Source: Chitinophagaceae bacterium
GTDB lineage: Bacteria; Bacteroidota; Bacteroidia; Chitinophagales; Chitinophagaceae
Assembly (NCBI GenBank): GCA_947504605.1
Contig: CANNJE010000002.1
Coordinates: forward strand, 24,218-88,217
DNA: 64,000 nt
Reading direction: 5' to 3'
The notes under the pieces were generated by a model that saw nothing but the letters and a program-made list of their open reading frames with translations, made no database searches and had not been told where the DNA came from. Both the position numbers and the translations under genes were made by a program. Below are positions 55,749 through 64,000 of the stretch, one piece after another. The first letter of the stretch is position 1, and each line of letters begins with the position of its first letter.

Positions 55749-56252
55749 TTAATTTACAGGTTTGTATTTTGAAAAATTATCCTTACTCCATGTTCCCGGC
55801 TGCATATGGCTTCCTTCTTTTAGGTTGATGTTTACAAATTTTATTCCAGCCACTTCTGTAAGGTTTAAGACCACGTCAGCCAGATACATTTCTGCTCCTG
55901 TTGTTCCTATTGCCTCTGTTAAATATTCACTGTCTTTTACTTCAGTATAAATTGTATCACCACTAATTTTTATTTTTTCTAACACTATATTTTCGTTCAA
56001 CTCGTTTAAACCTTTAATTAGACTATCCGCATTTAAAATCTCGGGCACCAACTCGTGGTTTTTTGATTTTGTATAATCAAAAGAACTCTTCCAAACATAC
56101 AGTTTGGATTCAGGGTTATATATATTCAGGGGTTTAAGGTTTTCGGTACTATCGGTAATAATTTGGGAAGCTATTGTATTATCCGGTTTTTTTTCGTTCC
56201 TATTACAAGAAATAAAAATGATGGTCAGTATTATAAAAAACAGTCTTTTCAT
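55749..56252 (-). CDS. Hypothetical lipoprotein
   Basis: 167 residues, lipobox FISC (Cys near residue 16). The body contains KLYVWKSSFDYTKSKN, NADSLIKGLNELNENIVLEKIKISGDTIYTEVKDSEYLTEAIGTTGAEMYLADVVLNLTEVAGIKFVNINLKEGSHMQPGTW. The last part is reminiscent of GerMN-like folds but I am not sure. It is likely co-transcribed with the bestrophin. Confidence 0.72.
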   Translation of the reverse strand: MKRLFFIILTIIFISCNRNEKKPDNTIASQIITDSTENLKPLNIYNPESKLYVWKSSFDYTKSKNHELVPEILNADSLIKGLNELNENIVLEKIKISGDTIYTEVKDSEYLTEAIGTTGAEMYLADVVLNLTEVAGIKFVNINLKEGSHMQPGTWSKDNFSKYKPVN

Positions 56253-56462
56253 ACATTAACTTTTTAAGGGTAGGTGAAAATTAAAATATAACACAGCAAA
56301 TATCGGAACAACATAAGAAATGAATTGCTAAATTTGAAACAGCGTGGGGCTTAAAGACAAACGCTACAAAATAGCAAATTAGAAAATATTCCACCAAGGA
56401 AAGTTGGTCAGGAATTGTTTAAGGGGATGTTCATAAGTAAATTAAATGGCTTCATTATTATT

Positions 56463-56579
56463 TTAGCAACTACCTAGAGCCCACCAAATAATTAAAAATA
56501 CAATTATGGTGCTTAGGCACCCTCCCCCTAATTTTTTTGCACCATAGCCCGCAATTAATGACCTTATCAGCTTATTCAT
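56463..56579 (-). CDS. 38-residue single-span membrane protein with GGGC motif
   Basis: An ORF of 38 codons plus TAA, ATG at 56579. It begins MNKLIRSLIAGYGAKK, then LGGGC, then a hydrophobic helix STIIVFLIIWWALG ending GSC. The layout (basic amphipathic start, Gly-rich hinge with Cys, one membrane helix) reads like a real small membrane protein rather than random sequence. It sits in an otherwise empty 436-base gap (56253-56688). Evidence is intrinsic only; no search was run. Confidence 0.6.
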   Translation of the reverse strand: MNKLIRSLIAGYGAKKLGGGCLSTIIVFLIIWWALGSC

Positions 56580-56688
56580 ATTGTTTTTTATTTATTTACA
56601 CTATTAAAAGATCGTGCCGAAGATAAATTCTTCACAATAACATACATGATTGGATAAGTTTTATACTTTTACAAAAAATAAAGCTTTT

Positions 56689-57015
56689 ATGAAACTTTTT
56701 GTAGCAGGTCTTCCCTATGATCTTGATGATGCAGAACTGGAAGAAATATTTGAAAAATTTGGCACCGTAACTTCTGCAAAGGTAGCCATTGATCGTGAAA
56801 CCGGTAAAAGCAGAGCTTTTGGTTTTGTGGAAATGCCAGATCGTGCAGAAGGCACCGATGCTATGGAAAGCATGAACGGTATTTCTTTGGGCAAAAAACC
56901 ACTTGTAATAAAAGAAGCCGAAGAGCGTAGTGGACCACCATCTGGCGGTGGTGGTAATCGTGGAAATAGCGGCAGTGGTGGATTTAATAATGATAGAAGT
57001 AGAGGACGTTATTAA
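56689..57015 (+). CDS. RRM-domain RNA-binding protein
   Basis: 108 residues from the ATG at 56689, which starts right at the RNP-2 strand (KLFVAGLPYDLD); a frame from 56650 adds 13 residues without support. RNP-1 is KSRAFGFVEM (near residue 43). A Gly/Arg/Asn/Ser-rich tail (about 82-108) follows. This resembles cyanobacterial-type glycine-rich RNA-binding proteins common in Bacteroidota. It likely binds single-stranded RNA, possibly in cold response. Confidence 0.93.
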   Translation: MKLFVAGLPYDLDDAELEEIFEKFGTVTSAKVAIDRETGKSRAFGFVEMPDRAEGTDAMESMNGISLGKKPLVIKEAEERSGPPSGGGGNRGNSGSGGFNNDRSRGRY

Positions 57016-57022
57016 AATATTT

Positions 57023-57053
57023 AAAGAGGGTAAAATGGTTTACCCTCTTTTTT
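57023..57053. terminator. Bidirectional terminator between RRM and DUF2480 genes
   Basis: Perfect 12-bp stem AAAGAGGGTAAA / TTTACCCTCTTT, loop ATGG, with T-run on the plus strand. It overlaps the stop of the converging DUF2480 gene. Confidence 0.92.
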
Positions 57054-57570
57054 ATATTCTCTGGAGAGGTTTTTTGTAAACCGGCACCGTACTACAGGGT
57101 TCACCGTACATAATACTTTTAGCTACCGGTCTTAACTTTTTTGTAATCTCTACAAATGCTGATTCCGTTACCGGCAATTCTCCACAACCTTTTATAACGA
57201 CTTTTTTATCTTCAAAATCGTCTACATTAATTGCCGCTATATTTTTTTTAAGAATTGTTTTAACCGCTTCTTCTTTGTTTCCAAATACAATTTCTTTAGC
57301 CAAAGGTTGCAATGCGCTAGCAGCAAGCATATATGCCCACATAGGAATTACAGCATCTGCACTACAGGTAAGTGCAACAATTTTATTTTCAAATACAGAA
57401 AGGTCTAATTCCTTTAGCGATTCCCTAAAATCTTTTTCTTTTAAAATCAACCCCATAAAAAGATAATCTTTCATGTCAAAAACTATGATAGTCTCTTTGG
57501 GATAATAATCTTCAAGGTTCAGGGTTACAATTCCGCTGTCTGCTACTTTATTTACAAAGGTTTCGCTCAT
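57052..57570 (-). CDS. DUF2480 family protein
   Basis: 172 residues, no signal peptide. Family marks: SGIVTLNLEDYYP, IIVFDMKDYLFMGLILKEKDFRESLK, VALTCSADAVIPMWAYMLAASALQPLAKEIVFG, KKVVIKGCGELPVTESAFVEITKKLRPVAKSIMYGEPCSTVPVYK. Three conserved Cys, in TCSADA, GCGELPV and EPCSTVPV, suggest a metal or redox role, which is inference. DUF2480 is restricted mainly to Bacteroidota. Confidence 0.9.
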   Translation of the reverse strand: MSETFVNKVADSGIVTLNLEDYYPKETIIVFDMKDYLFMGLILKEKDFRESLKELDLSVFENKIVALTCSADAVIPMWAYMLAASALQPLAKEIVFGNKEEAVKTILKKNIAAINVDDFEDKKVVIKGCGELPVTESAFVEITKKLRPVAKSIMYGEPCSTVPVYKKPLQRI

Positions 57571-57586
57571 AATACAAAACTAAAAC

Positions 57587-57620
57587 AAAAAAGCCGGCCC
57601 TTTTGTAAGGACCGGCTTTT
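57587..57620 (-). terminator. Terminator after the PpiD-like gene
   Basis: Stem AAAAGCCGG / CCGGCTTTT extended by CCT/AGG across one mismatch, with a T-run on the minus strand. Confidence 0.88.
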
Positions 57621-57643
57621 GTATGTTCGTTTTAAGGAAAATT

Positions 57644-59773
57644 TTAAAATAATTTGCTACGACTATCTTTAATAGTAGCTTGTTTTCTCAAACCCTCATA
57701 CCAATTATTAGTTTGACTACGAATAGCAGATAACCTGGTAGTTGCTTGCTGAGCTGCCATTTCTGGAGCGTCTGCTGGTTTAGATTTTACACTGTTTACT
57801 TTTAAAACATAAACCCCGCTGTTTCCCGAAATGGGGGCCGTTGGTTTAGCTTGGTTGTCTTTGTTAAATGATGCGCCCAATAGTTTTGGTTCAACACCTA
57901 AACCATTAATGATTTGTGCATTAAGGGTAATAGAAGAGTCAGCTCCAGCCTGTAAAATTTGTTTATTATAAGCTGCTGCCGCTGTTTCCAATGTTGGAGT
58001 AACTCCAAGTTTTGTTTTTATAATTTCGGCTTTTTTCTCATTTCTAATGATTGCTTCAGCACCGCTTCTTGCCGTTTCTGCATCCTGAACACCCTCTTCT
58101 AAAACTTTTTCTAAAACAGCTACAACAAACTCGTCGGCTATACTGAAGGGTTCGCTTACTTCACCTTTCTTAGCTTCAAATGCCCAACGAACCAATTGTC
58201 TTGCTTCTTGCAAGTTGCCTACACTATAATCATTTTCTTTAAGTGGCAATGGATTTTGAATCATTTTTAAACCATTGGCTTGAATATATTTAGACAATTC
58301 TGTACTGCTTTTTACGGCAGAAGCTTTGGTTGCAAGCAAACTTGCACTGTTTACGGTTAAATCACTTGAAGTGATTTCTTTTGCAACAAATGCTATTTTA
58401 TATGCAGGTTTAAAATCTTTCTGATTGGTAATTTCAATTACATGATATCCATATTGTGTTCTTACCACATCTTTAGAACCTACTGGTTTGTTAAATGTAA
58501 AGTCATTGAATTCGGGAACCATAGCACCATAAGCAAATGTTCCAAGGTCACCACCTTTGTCTTTACTTCCATCAGATGAATATTTTAAAGCAAGAGCTGC
58601 AAAATCAGCGCCACCTTTAATTGCATTTAATAAACTGTCCGCTAATTTTTTTGCTGTTGTATCTGCATTTATCTGCTCTCCTGTTTGAGGGTTTACGGTA
58701 GGTATTAATATATGACGGGCTTTAACACTATCTGGTAGTTGTTTGCTTCCAAGCATTTTAGCCACTACATATGATTCTCCATCTACATAAGGACCATAAA
58801 CTGTACCTTCTGGAAGTTTTGCAATTGAATCAGTTTGGCTTGACTGAATTTTTGATTTTGGTAAATAAGTATTTTGAAAATCTATTACCGAAGTATTTCT
58901 TGCAACAAAAGATTGAGCGTTTGTATCTGCAGTAAAAGATGTTTTAATATTTTCTACCATCTCTCTTACCCTATTGCTGTCTTCTTTGCTTGGTAATTGG
59001 CTAAAACTTACATAAGAAATTACCCTTCCTGCTTCTTGTTTAAATAATTCTTTGTGCTTTTTTACATATTCGTTAATATCTGCATCTTTTACCTGAACAG
59101 CGCTGTCGGATATTTCACTATAAGGTACCGCTACATAAGATATTTCTGCAAAATTCTTTGCTTCAGCAATTTCTTTTTCCTGCATCCATTTTGGATAATA
59201 TGCACTTGCGCTTAAAAGACCACTATATTTAGCAACAATAGCAGATAGTTTTAACGGATTGATAATTTCGTTATTTACCGCTTCCTTTTGTTCGCCTTTT
59301 AGTTTTTTAATATTACGCAAAGCTTCCTGTGCTTTTGTCATATCTAATTTTCCGGTAGCCGGGTCTGTCATCCCTTGCTGTTGCATAAACGGATTATTAG
59401 GATCGCTACTTAATAATATAGAAGATAGTTCAGCTGGAGAAAAAGAAATTCCAAGTTTATCAGCTTCCTCAAAAAATATTTTTTCTGCAACAATCTGATT
59501 CCAAACCTGCTCTCTGATTTGGTTTACTTTTATACCATTGGGACGTTGTCCACTTCTTTGTTCTTCCTGGGCTTCAGCCTGGTTCATACGTTTATTAAAC
59601 TCAGAAAGCGGAACAGCTTCTCCATTTACTTTACCTACACTCTGTGATAAAGATCCAAACAAACGGTTGTTACCTTGTTTAGCATCCATTAAAACAAAAC
59701 CAATAAGGCATAATACGATTACACCAACTGTAATGGCTGCTCCTTTATCACGAATACTTTGAATAATTTGCAT
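57644..59773 (-). CDS. PpiD-like periplasmic peptidyl-prolyl isomerase
   Basis: 709 residues. N-terminal membrane anchor (about 12-30: GAAITVGVIVLCLIGFVLM), SurA_N-like domain (about 35-190: VNGEAVPLSEFNKRMNQAEAQEEQRSG, QIREQVWNQIVAEKIFFEEADKLGI), parvulin domain (about 345-450: VKARHILIPTV, GGADFAALALKYSSDGSKDKGGDLGTFAYGAMVPEFNDF, VVRTQYGYHVIEI), then a long helical C-terminus. It helps fold exported proteins. Located at the left edge of the candidate origin. Confidence 0.94.
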   Translation of the reverse strand: MQIIQSIRDKGAAITVGVIVLCLIGFVLMDAKQGNNRLFGSLSQSVGKVNGEAVPLSEFNKRMNQAEAQEEQRSGQRPNGIKVNQIREQVWNQIVAEKIFFEEADKLGISFSPAELSSILLSSDPNNPFMQQQGMTDPATGKLDMTKAQEALRNIKKLKGEQKEAVNNEIINPLKLSAIVAKYSGLLSASAYYPKWMQEKEIAEAKNFAEISYVAVPYSEISDSAVQVKDADINEYVKKHKELFKQEAGRVISYVSFSQLPSKEDSNRVREMVENIKTSFTADTNAQSFVARNTSVIDFQNTYLPKSKIQSSQTDSIAKLPEGTVYGPYVDGESYVVAKMLGSKQLPDSVKARHILIPTVNPQTGEQINADTTAKKLADSLLNAIKGGADFAALALKYSSDGSKDKGGDLGTFAYGAMVPEFNDFTFNKPVGSKDVVRTQYGYHVIEITNQKDFKPAYKIAFVAKEITSSDLTVNSASLLATKASAVKSSTELSKYIQANGLKMIQNPLPLKENDYSVGNLQEARQLVRWAFEAKKGEVSEPFSIADEFVVAVLEKVLEEGVQDAETARSGAEAIIRNEKKAEIIKTKLGVTPTLETAAAAYNKQILQAGADSSITLNAQIINGLGVEPKLLGASFNKDNQAKPTAPISGNSGVYVLKVNSVKSKPADAPEMAAQQATTRLSAIRSQTNNWYEGLRKQATIKDSRSKLF

Positions 59774-60355
59774 TTGATTAATTGATTAAATTTGGACGGC
59801 AAAAATAGGGGAAAAATGGATATTAACACTTAATAAGTATCATGTGGATAAACATTATATTATGAGTTTCGGGGCTGATTGAAGTTAAAAGGACTTTTTA
59901 AAATTTCGAAGCTCTATTTTTTATAATATTTTGGTTATTCACAGCTATTGTTGGTAAGCCCTTTTTTATGTTAATAAGTAGGTTTAATTTGAATTTAGGC
60001 TGGGGGTAAATAGAGGGTAAAAGGAGGGTATTTTTGAAAAGGGCGAAAGGAGGGAGTGTTTCACCCATTTTATGCGGATACAATTAACATGATTTTAAAA
60101 AAAATGATCGATTTTATTATCCACCTAATAATTTATTAACCTATGTTAGTTAATTATAAATAAAATTTTAAAAATAGTAATGGTTAAGTATTTTGGTCAT
60201 TGTATGTTAGTAATAATAAATGTTAATAGCTTGTGGATGAGAGTGGATAAAACAAAAATTTTAAATTTACAATAGTTAGGAAAAGCTATATTTCCACATA
60301 TTAACAGCCCTAATAGTAATAAGGTTTATATAAATAAGTAGTATTAATACATATT
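59774..60355. other. Candidate chromosomal origin (oriC): AT-rich gap with DnaA-box cluster
   Basis: 582 bases between divergent genes without a convincing ORF. DnaA boxes (consensus TTATCCACA or its complement TGTGGATAA): a perfect copy at 59843-59851; one mismatch at 60117-60125 (TTATCCACC), 60232-60240 (TGTGGATGA) and 60242-60250 (AGTGGATAA); weaker ones at 60073-60081 and 60290-60298. Between 60105 and 60180 the sequence is almost all A and T, as in an unwinding element. A G-rich stretch of repeated GAGGGTA/AGGAGGG lies at 60000-60060. Confidence 0.6.
59800..59807 (-). promoter_or_regulatory. Candidate promoter -7 element for the PpiD-like gene
   Basis: TATTTTTG on the minus strand (TAnnTTTG), 26 bases upstream of the ATG; no clear -33. 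Confidence 0.4.
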
Positions 60356-61366
60356 ATGATAGATATACACAGTGAAAAAATTAAAAAATCTATTGAGGAA
60401 AAAGGGTATCTCGATTTACCTTTAGATCCTACGCTTGATTTGTTTTTAGAAATTGAAAAATTAAAAAAAGAAAAAAATGCAGTAATCCTCGCACATTATT
60501 ATCAGGAGCCAGATATTCAAGATGTAGCAGATTATATTGGGGATAGTTTAGGGTTAGCACAAAATGCCGCAACAACAAATGCTGATATCATTGTTTTTGC
60601 GGGAGTTCATTTTATGGCTGAAACAGCAAAAATTCTTAACCCATTAAAAAAAGTATTATTACCAGATTTAAATGCTGGCTGTTCTTTAAGTGATTCTGCA
60701 CCTCCTTTATTATTTAAAGTTTTTAAAGATAAATATCCAAATCATAAGGTTATTACATATATAAATTGTAGTGCGGGTATGAAAGCTTTGAGTGATATCA
60801 TTTGCACGAGCAGTAATGCTCAAAAAATCGTTGAAAGCCTTCCTCTAAGCCAACCCATCATATTTGCTCCAGATAAGAATTTGGGTGCTTATATCAATAA
60901 ACAAACAGGTAGGAATATGTTACTTTGGAATGGTTCATGTATGGTTCATGAAATTTTTAGTTTAGAAAAAATAATTAAATTAAAAATAAGGCATCCAAAA
61001 GCAAAATTTATTGCTCACCCTGAATGTGAAGAAGCTGTATTAGCTGTTGCAGATTATATAGGGAGCACCACAGGACTTTTAAAGTTTTCCCACACAGATA
61101 CTAGCCAGGAATTTATTGTGGCTACAGAGGCTGGTATATTGCATCAGATGCAAAAGGCTAATCCTACTAAAACATTTATACCAGCTCCTCCTAATAATAG
61201 TTGTGCATGTAATGATTGCCCTTATATGAAATTAAATACCTTAGAAAAATTGTACTTGTGTTTAAAATATGAAACACCTGAAATTACAATGGAAGAAGGA
61301 TTAAGATTAGCTGCAAAGAAACCTATTGATCAAATGCTTGATATAAGTACCCGATATAATTTATAA
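60356..61366 (+). CDS. nadA: Quinolinate synthase
   Basis: 336 residues, standard NadA. Condenses iminoaspartate with dihydroxyacetone phosphate to quinolinate for NAD synthesis; 4Fe-4S enzyme. Visible: [48 protein letters not shown] (cluster Cys), [63 protein letters not shown] and [12 protein letters not shown] (cluster Cys). No nadB or nadC beside it; nadD is 1.8 kb downstream. Gene sequence is much more AT-rich than those left of 60 kb. Confidence 0.97.
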   Translation: MIDIHSEKIKKSIEEKGYLDLPLDPTLDLFLEIEKLKKEKNAVILAHYYQEPDIQDVADYIGDSLGLAQNAATTNADIIVFAGVHFMAETAKILNPLKKVLLPDLNAGCSLSDSAPPLLFKVFKDKYPNHKVITYINCSAGMKALSDIICTSSNAQKIVESLPLSQPIIFAPDKNLGAYINKQTGRNMLLWNGSCMVHEIFSLEKIIKLKIRHPKAKFIAHPECEEAVLAVADYIGSTTGLLKFSHTDTSQEFIVATEAGILHQMQKANPTKTFIPAPPNNSCACNDCPYMKLNTLEKLYLCLKYETPEITMEEGLRLAAKKPIDQMLDISTRYNL

Positions 61367-61389
61367 TTTTAAAATAATCAGTTAAACAT

Positions 61390-61899
61390 ATGTATAAAAA
61401 AACAGGATTAGTATTTCTAATAACTATATTTATTTTAATATCATGTAAACAACAAAAAAAAATAGATATAAGTAAAGTATTTTATATAGAGTATTTTACT
61501 ACAGACGACTCTTTGAAAAATCATTTAAATACTGTGGTTAATAATAAGGTTACTTATTATGATGAAGAAGTAAAAATATTTAGAATAATTCCAAAAGATT
61601 ATTTAACTAATGAAACGAAAGATGTTCATTTTTTATTTTCGTCTAATGAATTAAAAACTCCTATTTCAGAAAATACTCAAAAATATAGGATAGATATTAA
61701 CGATAGTTTACCTCTACGAAATACTGCTTTTGCAATTAAAAAATATAAATATCAAAATGGTAATTGGATTTTGAAATATGATTTAGGATATATTAAAGTT
61801 CAATTACTTAGATACAGATTTATATCAAATGATAAATTACGTAATGATGTTTCAATAGATATTGTAAATACTATTGCAAAGGATACTTATAGTTTTTAA
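61390..61899 (+). CDS. Hypothetical lipoprotein, AT-rich
   Basis: 169 residues. Lipobox ILISC (Cys near residue 19), then Lys/Gln-rich linker. Body is rich in Tyr, Ile, Asn and Lys (KYKYQNGNWILKYDLGYIKVQLLRYRF), with a beta-strand-like pattern. No family recognised. It lies 23 bases after nadA, possibly one transcript. Confidence 0.7.
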   Translation: MYKKTGLVFLITIFILISCKQQKKIDISKVFYIEYFTTDDSLKNHLNTVVNNKVTYYDEEVKIFRIIPKDYLTNETKDVHFLFSSNELKTPISENTQKYRIDINDSLPLRNTAFAIKKYKYQNGNWILKYDLGYIKVQLLRYRFISNDKLRNDVSIDIVNTIAKDTYSF

Positions 61900-61925
61900 T
61901 ACTTTTAAAATCTCGATATATATAA

Positions 61926-63176
61926 TTGTATATTTTAAGACATATACCTTTTTTACGGGCTGTATTTTTTTACAGTCTAACAGCATTTGGCGGACCTCAA
62001 GGTCATTTAGGTATGATGTTAAAAACGTTTGTAAATAAAAGAAGAGATATTACGGAACAGGAGTTGATCGAATATAATTCATTTTGTCAAATGTTACCTG
62101 GTGCATCAAGTACTCAAACCCTTACACTTATTGGATATAAACGCGGTGGAGTTATTCTTGCTTCAATTACATTAATTATTTGGTTACTGCCTGCCTGTAT
62201 TGTAATGGGAGCATTTTCTTTTCTACTTACTTTATATCCTTCCAAAAATCTTACAACCGGGTTATTAAAATTTATAGAGCCTATGGCTATTGGTTTTTTA
62301 ATATATGCAGCAGTTAAAACTTTTACTATTTCAATTAAAAATTTCATTACCCAAATAATAATGCTCATATCTATGATTATTAGTTTTTGGTTATTTAAAG
62401 CACCTTGGGTATTTCCATTATTAATTATTGTTGGTGGTTTTGCTACCAACCTAAGTGATAAAAGAATACCAAAAAAAGAAGAGGTGAAACCAAAACAAAT
62501 ACGATGGACAAATATTTGGTTGTTTGTTTTAATTTTTGCTTTAGCAGGAATATTTAGCGAACTAGCAAGAAAACAGGAATGGGAGCATCGAAAAGCATTT
62601 CATTTATTTGAAAATTTTTACAGATTTGGAAGTATCGTTTTTGGAGGAAGTGATGTTCTTTTACCATTAATGCTAGATCAATATGTTGCAAGACCACAAT
62701 CTGAAAGAGTAATAGAAAAAAATCCAAATACTATAAAAATTGAAAGAAGTGACTTACTAACCGGCTATGGAGTAGTAAGAGCAATACCTGGACCTGTTTT
62801 TTCTGTTGCTACTTTTACAGGTGGAATGGCTCTAAAAGACAAAGGGTACTTTATGCAATTAGTGGGTTGTATTATTGGTACAATTGCAATATTTCTTCCA
62901 AGTGCGTTATTAATTTTATTCTTTTTTCCTGTATGGCAATATTTAAAAAAATATGTTGTTGTTTATAGATCTCTTGAAGGAATAAATGCAGTTGTTGTAG
63001 GTGTAATGTGGGCTGGGGCTTTATATCTTTTAAGGGGTATGCCTATTAATAATTTTAGCCTCGATTTACTAATGAGTTTTATAGTAATTCTTACTACTTT
63101 TTTAATTCTATGGTTAACAAAGATACATGCACCATTAATTGTACTTGGGTGTTTACTACTCGGATGGATTTTCTAA
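61926..63176 (+). CDS. chrA: Chromate transporter (ChrA), two-domain form
   Basis: 416 residues from TTG at 61926; an in-frame TAA is directly before it, and the first ATG would remove the conserved start, so TTG is preferred. The family hallmarks appear twice: [13 protein letters not shown] and [39 protein letters not shown] and [21 protein letters not shown]. Two six-helix halves. Expels chromate, or exchanges sulfate-like anions, across the inner membrane; specificity inferred from family. Its 3' end overlaps nadD by 21 bases. Confidence 0.93.
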   Translation: MYILRHIPFLRAVFFYSLTAFGGPQGHLGMMLKTFVNKRRDITEQELIEYNSFCQMLPGASSTQTLTLIGYKRGGVILASITLIIWLLPACIVMGAFSFLLTLYPSKNLTTGLLKFIEPMAIGFLIYAAVKTFTISIKNFITQIIMLISMIISFWLFKAPWVFPLLIIVGGFATNLSDKRIPKKEEVKPKQIRWTNIWLFVLIFALAGIFSELARKQEWEHRKAFHLFENFYRFGSIVFGGSDVLLPLMLDQYVARPQSERVIEKNPNTIKIERSDLLTGYGVVRAIPGPVFSVATFTGGMALKDKGYFMQLVGCIIGTIAIFLPSALLILFFFPVWQYLKKYVVVYRSLEGINAVVVGVMWAGALYLLRGMPINNFSLDLLMSFIVILTTFLILWLTKIHAPLIVLGCLLLGWIF

Positions 63177-63749
63177 TACTGATTGATAATATTGATTGAT
63201 TTCAATTTCTTCTTTTACCTTATCAGTTACCAGGTATCGAATAGATTTTTTTTCTTTGATTAGTTTACGAATATGTGTACTAGATATTTCTAAGAGGGGA
63301 GCATCTATTATACTAAAATCTGCGTTGTGTGTTTCTGATATTAAAAATCCTGGTCTGTTATAAACAAGAATTTTAAAATTTTTTATTAATTCTGTTGCAT
63401 TTTTCCATTTATTAATATTTTGAAAACCATCACTACCCATTACAATAGTAAAATTATTTTTAGGATATTTTTCTACTAAATAAGTGAGCGTATCAATTGT
63501 ATAAGAAGGTCGGGGTAATTTAAACTCTATATTACTTGCTTTTAATTTTGGCTCTGCATCTATAGCTGTTTTAACAAGGTTTAAGCGATGTTGTTCATTT
63601 AATAAAACGGAACTATTTTTAAAAGGATTTTGTGGAGAAATAACAAACCAAATTTCATCTAATAATCCTTCGTTTATTATATGCTTTGCTATAATTAAAT
63701 GTCCAATATGAATTGGATTAAAAGAACCAAAATATAAACCAATATTCAT
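63156..63749 (-). CDS. nadD: Nicotinate-nucleotide adenylyltransferase
   Basis: 197 residues. Motifs: [17 protein letters not shown] (near residue 8; HxGH), [52 protein letters not shown] and [24 protein letters not shown]. It adenylylates nicotinate mononucleotide to deamido-NAD. Together with nadA it covers two steps of the NAD pathway. Convergent 21-base overlap with chrA. Confidence 0.96.
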   Translation of the reverse strand: MNIGLYFGSFNPIHIGHLIIAKHIINEGLLDEIWFVISPQNPFKNSSVLLNEQHRLNLVKTAIDAEPKLKASNIEFKLPRPSYTIDTLTYLVEKYPKNNFTIVMGSDGFQNINKWKNATELIKNFKILVYNRPGFLISETHNADFSIIDAPLLEISSTHIRKLIKEKKSIRYLVTDKVKEEIEINQYYQSVLENPSE

Positions 63750-63768
63750 ATATTAACTAAATATTATA

Positions 63769-63996
63769 TTAAAGTTCAGTTACTAATATTTGATCTGCTT
63801 CGTTTAGCCTTAGGCTTAATTGATATCCAGCAACAGTTATTGATATAGGATCTCTAAAGGGGGCTATTTGATCAACAGTAATTTTTTCTCCCGGAACACA
63901 ACCCATTTCCATTAATTTTAAAAAAATATCATCACTCATAAACGAATGGATTATAACTGATTTTCCAATTTTTATTTCTGATAATTTTTTATACAT
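63769..63996 (-). CDS. feoA: FeoA-domain protein
   Basis: 75 residues, complete. SH3-like FeoA fold: LSEIKIGKSVIIHSFMSDDIFLKLMEMGCVPGEKITVDQIAPFRDPISITVAGYQLSLRLNEADQILV. The LMEMGCVPG and GYQLSLR segments are typical. FeoA assists the FeoB iron(II) transporter. It is 19 bases upstream of nadD and probably shares its transcript; feoB is not in the window, though it may lie beyond the right edge, which would be upstream of feoA. Confidence 0.9.
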   Translation of the reverse strand: MYKKLSEIKIGKSVIIHSFMSDDIFLKLMEMGCVPGEKITVDQIAPFRDPISITVAGYQLSLRLNEADQILVTEL

Positions 63997-64000
63997 ACAC

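Noticed and set aside
60000-60060. G-rich tracts (GGGGG, GGG, GGG, GGG) as a G-quadruplex
   Set aside because: Loops of 8-12 bases make a stable quadruplex doubtful; kept only as part of the origin description.
59898-60083. 61-codon minus-strand ORF in the candidate origin
   Set aside because: Sequence has no signal, motif or coding pattern, lies in DnaA-box DNA, and would begin inside a purine-rich repeat. Treated as chance.

Overview
The window looks like a chromosomal segment of a member of the Bacteroidota, most likely family Chitinophagaceae (family assignment is an impression from protein style, not a search). Supporting signs are SusC/SusD proteins, an S46 dipeptidyl peptidase, DUF2480/DUF2007/PepSY-like families, low GC, weak Shine-Dalgarno sequences, and promoters of the Bacteroidota type (TTTG, about 19-21 bases, TAnnTTTG). 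I see no insertion sequence, prophage, CRISPR array or rRNA operon. One tRNA gene (Phe, GAA) is present.

Layout. 1-8.4 kb (minus): a three-gene exported-protein operon made of a TANFOR-like protein, a 1,839-residue PKD/Cys-module protein and an outer-membrane beta-barrel candidate cut by the window edge. 8.7-11.1 kb (plus): dnaN, a DUF2007 zinc-ribbon protein and kdsB. 11.2-15.8 kb (minus): PQQ-type sugar dehydrogenase lipoprotein, methionine-type aminotransferase, mannose-1-phosphate guanylyltransferase and kdsD. The last two and kdsB supply GDP-mannose and KDO for surface polysaccharide. 16.1-20.3 kb (plus): recQ, a zinc alcohol dehydrogenase, tRNA-Phe and a small unknown protein.

20.4-35.9 kb is a mannan utilisation locus. 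A tightly packed minus-strand operon runs SusC, SusD, IPT/TIG glycan-binding lipoprotein, GH26 mannanase, sodium:solute symporter, GH130 phosphorylase, mannobiose/cellobiose 2-epimerase, and finally a DctA-like carboxylate symporter. A divergent unit carries an AraC-type regulator and two SGNH/CE2-type esterases. Predicted flow: bind and import mannan pieces, remove acetyl groups, cut to mannobiose, move it into the cytoplasm, epimerise to mannosyl-glucose and phosphorolyse to mannose-1-phosphate plus glucose.

36-60 kb is housekeeping and assorted: an ATE-like acyltransferase, DUF2490 protein, YidE-type transporter, GTP-PEPCK, DPP7-like peptidase, CYTH and GNAT proteins, NYN-LOTUS protein, DUF2752/TM2 pair, DEAD-box helicase, MBL hydrolase, CorA, AsnRS, bestrophin, an RRM protein, a 38-residue membrane protein too short for usual gene callers, DUF2480 and a PpiD-like foldase.

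59.8-60.4 kb is a 582-base AT-rich divergent gap with one perfect and at least three near-perfect DnaA boxes, a candidate chromosomal origin. To its right (nadA, a lipoprotein, chrA, nadD, feoA) GC content drops sharply in hand-sampled lines. Left of the gap most coding length is on the minus strand, as expected if forks leave this point. The most notable observations are the candidate oriC, the complete mannan locus with an unexpected DctA-like gene, a shared Cys-rich C-terminal module in the two large exported proteins, and the small membrane protein.
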